Shown piece after piece: positions 63,701-64,000 of a stretch of 64,000 nt of DNA (its first letter is position 1; every line of letters begins with the position of its first letter). The stretch is from the NCBI RefSeq assembly GCF_900115555.1, contig NZ_FOWX01000018.1, positions 41,694 through 105,693 of the forward strand. Reading direction: 5' to 3'. A program made the position numbers and the translations under genes. This stretch comes from Pseudomonas borbori. Its GTDB lineage: Bacteria; Pseudomonadota; Gammaproteobacteria; Pseudomonadales; Pseudomonadaceae. Under the pieces are notes generated by a model, which was not told the origin of the DNA, ran no database searches, and saw only the letters and a program-made list of their open reading frames with translations.

Positions 63701-64000
63701 TCCGGACACCCATTTAGGCGAGAATGCTCGCCAGATCGAGGTGTCAGATGACCAAACAACGCCGTTCCTTTTCTGCTGAATTCAAACGCGAGGCTGCCGA
63801 TCTCGTGCTCAAGCAAGATTACAGCTACATCGAAGCCAGCCGTTCACTCGGCATTGGTGAGTCAGCACTACGCCGCTGGGTCAGCCAGGTGCAGCAGGAG
63901 TGCCAAGGCGTTACCCCGCAGAGCAAAGCGCTGACACCGGAACAGCAGAAAATCCAGGAGTTGGAAGCCCGGATTACCCGCCTTGAACGGGAAAAATCGA
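63690..64000 (+). mobile_element. IS3-family insertion sequence, left end
   Basis: Begins around 63684-63700 (terminal-type sequence containing TGATTCCGGACACCCATTT) and runs off the window. Its first gene is orfA at 63748. The exact terminus cannot be fixed without the other end or an empty site. Confidence 0.75.
63748..64000 (+). CDS. IS3-family transposase OrfA, 3' end outside window
   Basis: 84 codons visible: TKQRRSFSAEFKREAADLVL, then SYIEASRSLGIGESALRRWV, a helix-turn-helix of the IS3 OrfA type, followed by a leucine-zipper-like coiled coil (QQKIQELEARITRLEREKS). OrfA binds the IS ends and is normally fused to OrfB by -1 frameshifting to give the transposase. Composition is closer to the core genome than to the locus it interrupts, so it came separately. 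Confidence 0.92.
   Translation, partial: MTKQRRSFSAEFKREAADLVLKQDYSYIEASRSLGIGESALRRWVSQVQQECQGVTPQSKALTPEQQKIQELEARITRLEREKS

Overview
The window is bacterial chromosome from a Pseudomonas-like gammaproteobacterium. The evidence is the order ispH–fkpB–lspA–ileS–ribF–murJ–rpsT beside minor-pilin genes (the arrangement known from P. aeruginosa), the bauC/bauA/bauR-type beta-alanine genes, OprD and DUF2790 proteins, Pseudomonas-style REP palindromes, and high GC over most of the sequence. Two stretches are visibly lower in GC: the pilin block (1-8.5 kb) and the right end (60.7-64 kb). No tRNA, rRNA or CRISPR array was seen.

Layout. 1-8.5 kb holds two minus-strand minor-pilin clusters. One is complete (pilE-pilV-pilW-pilX-pilY1-fimU). 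The second (fimT-pilV-pilW) runs off the left edge, with a broken fimT-like gene between them. 9-18.5 kb holds a lone plus-strand fimT-like gene, ispH, a BrnT/BrnA toxin-antitoxin pair lodged between ispH and fkpB, the conserved fkpB-lspA-ileS-ribF run, murJ and rpsT. 18.7-29.6 kb carries beta-alanine/propionaldehyde catabolism (mmsA/bauC, bauA, bauR), a TetR-controlled RND efflux pair and a Bcr/CflA exporter. 29.7-42 kb contains a PAS/GAF sensor without an output domain, a DUF2946/PCuAC copper-delivery pair, adenine and 8-oxoguanine deaminases, regulators, a PACE-type efflux protein, an MFS carrier and a periplasmic aldo/keto reductase. 42.2-45.5 kb is a copper-efflux module: copZ and copA are divergent around two CueR-type promoters, followed by cueR. 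45.6-49.7 kb has a coupled SagB-like oxidoreductase–tesB–HAD operon opposite a histone-deacetylase-like gene. 49.8-57.7 kb is a catabolic cluster: LysR, a PrpF-family isomerase, an OprD porin, a TctCBA tricarboxylate transporter and a 2-hydroxyacid dehydrogenase. An adenosine-specific kinase-like gene and a UvrD-like helicase follow.

The most notable part is the low-GC right end. Three coupled minus-strand genes encode an adenosine-deaminase-like enzyme, a HAM1/RdgB-like nucleotide-binding protein and a SIR2-like protein. This matches my recollection of the Kongming anti-phage system (KomA, KomB, KomC), in which a deaminase makes dIMP, phage kinase activity takes it to dITP, and a HAM1-SIR2 complex senses dITP and destroys NAD+. 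Here the HAM1-like protein carries His at the position of the catalytic Asp, as expected of a sensor. The SIR2 gene has a perfect 7-bp tandem duplication that shifts the frame of its last ~22 codons. An IS3-family element truncates the gene upstream of the locus.
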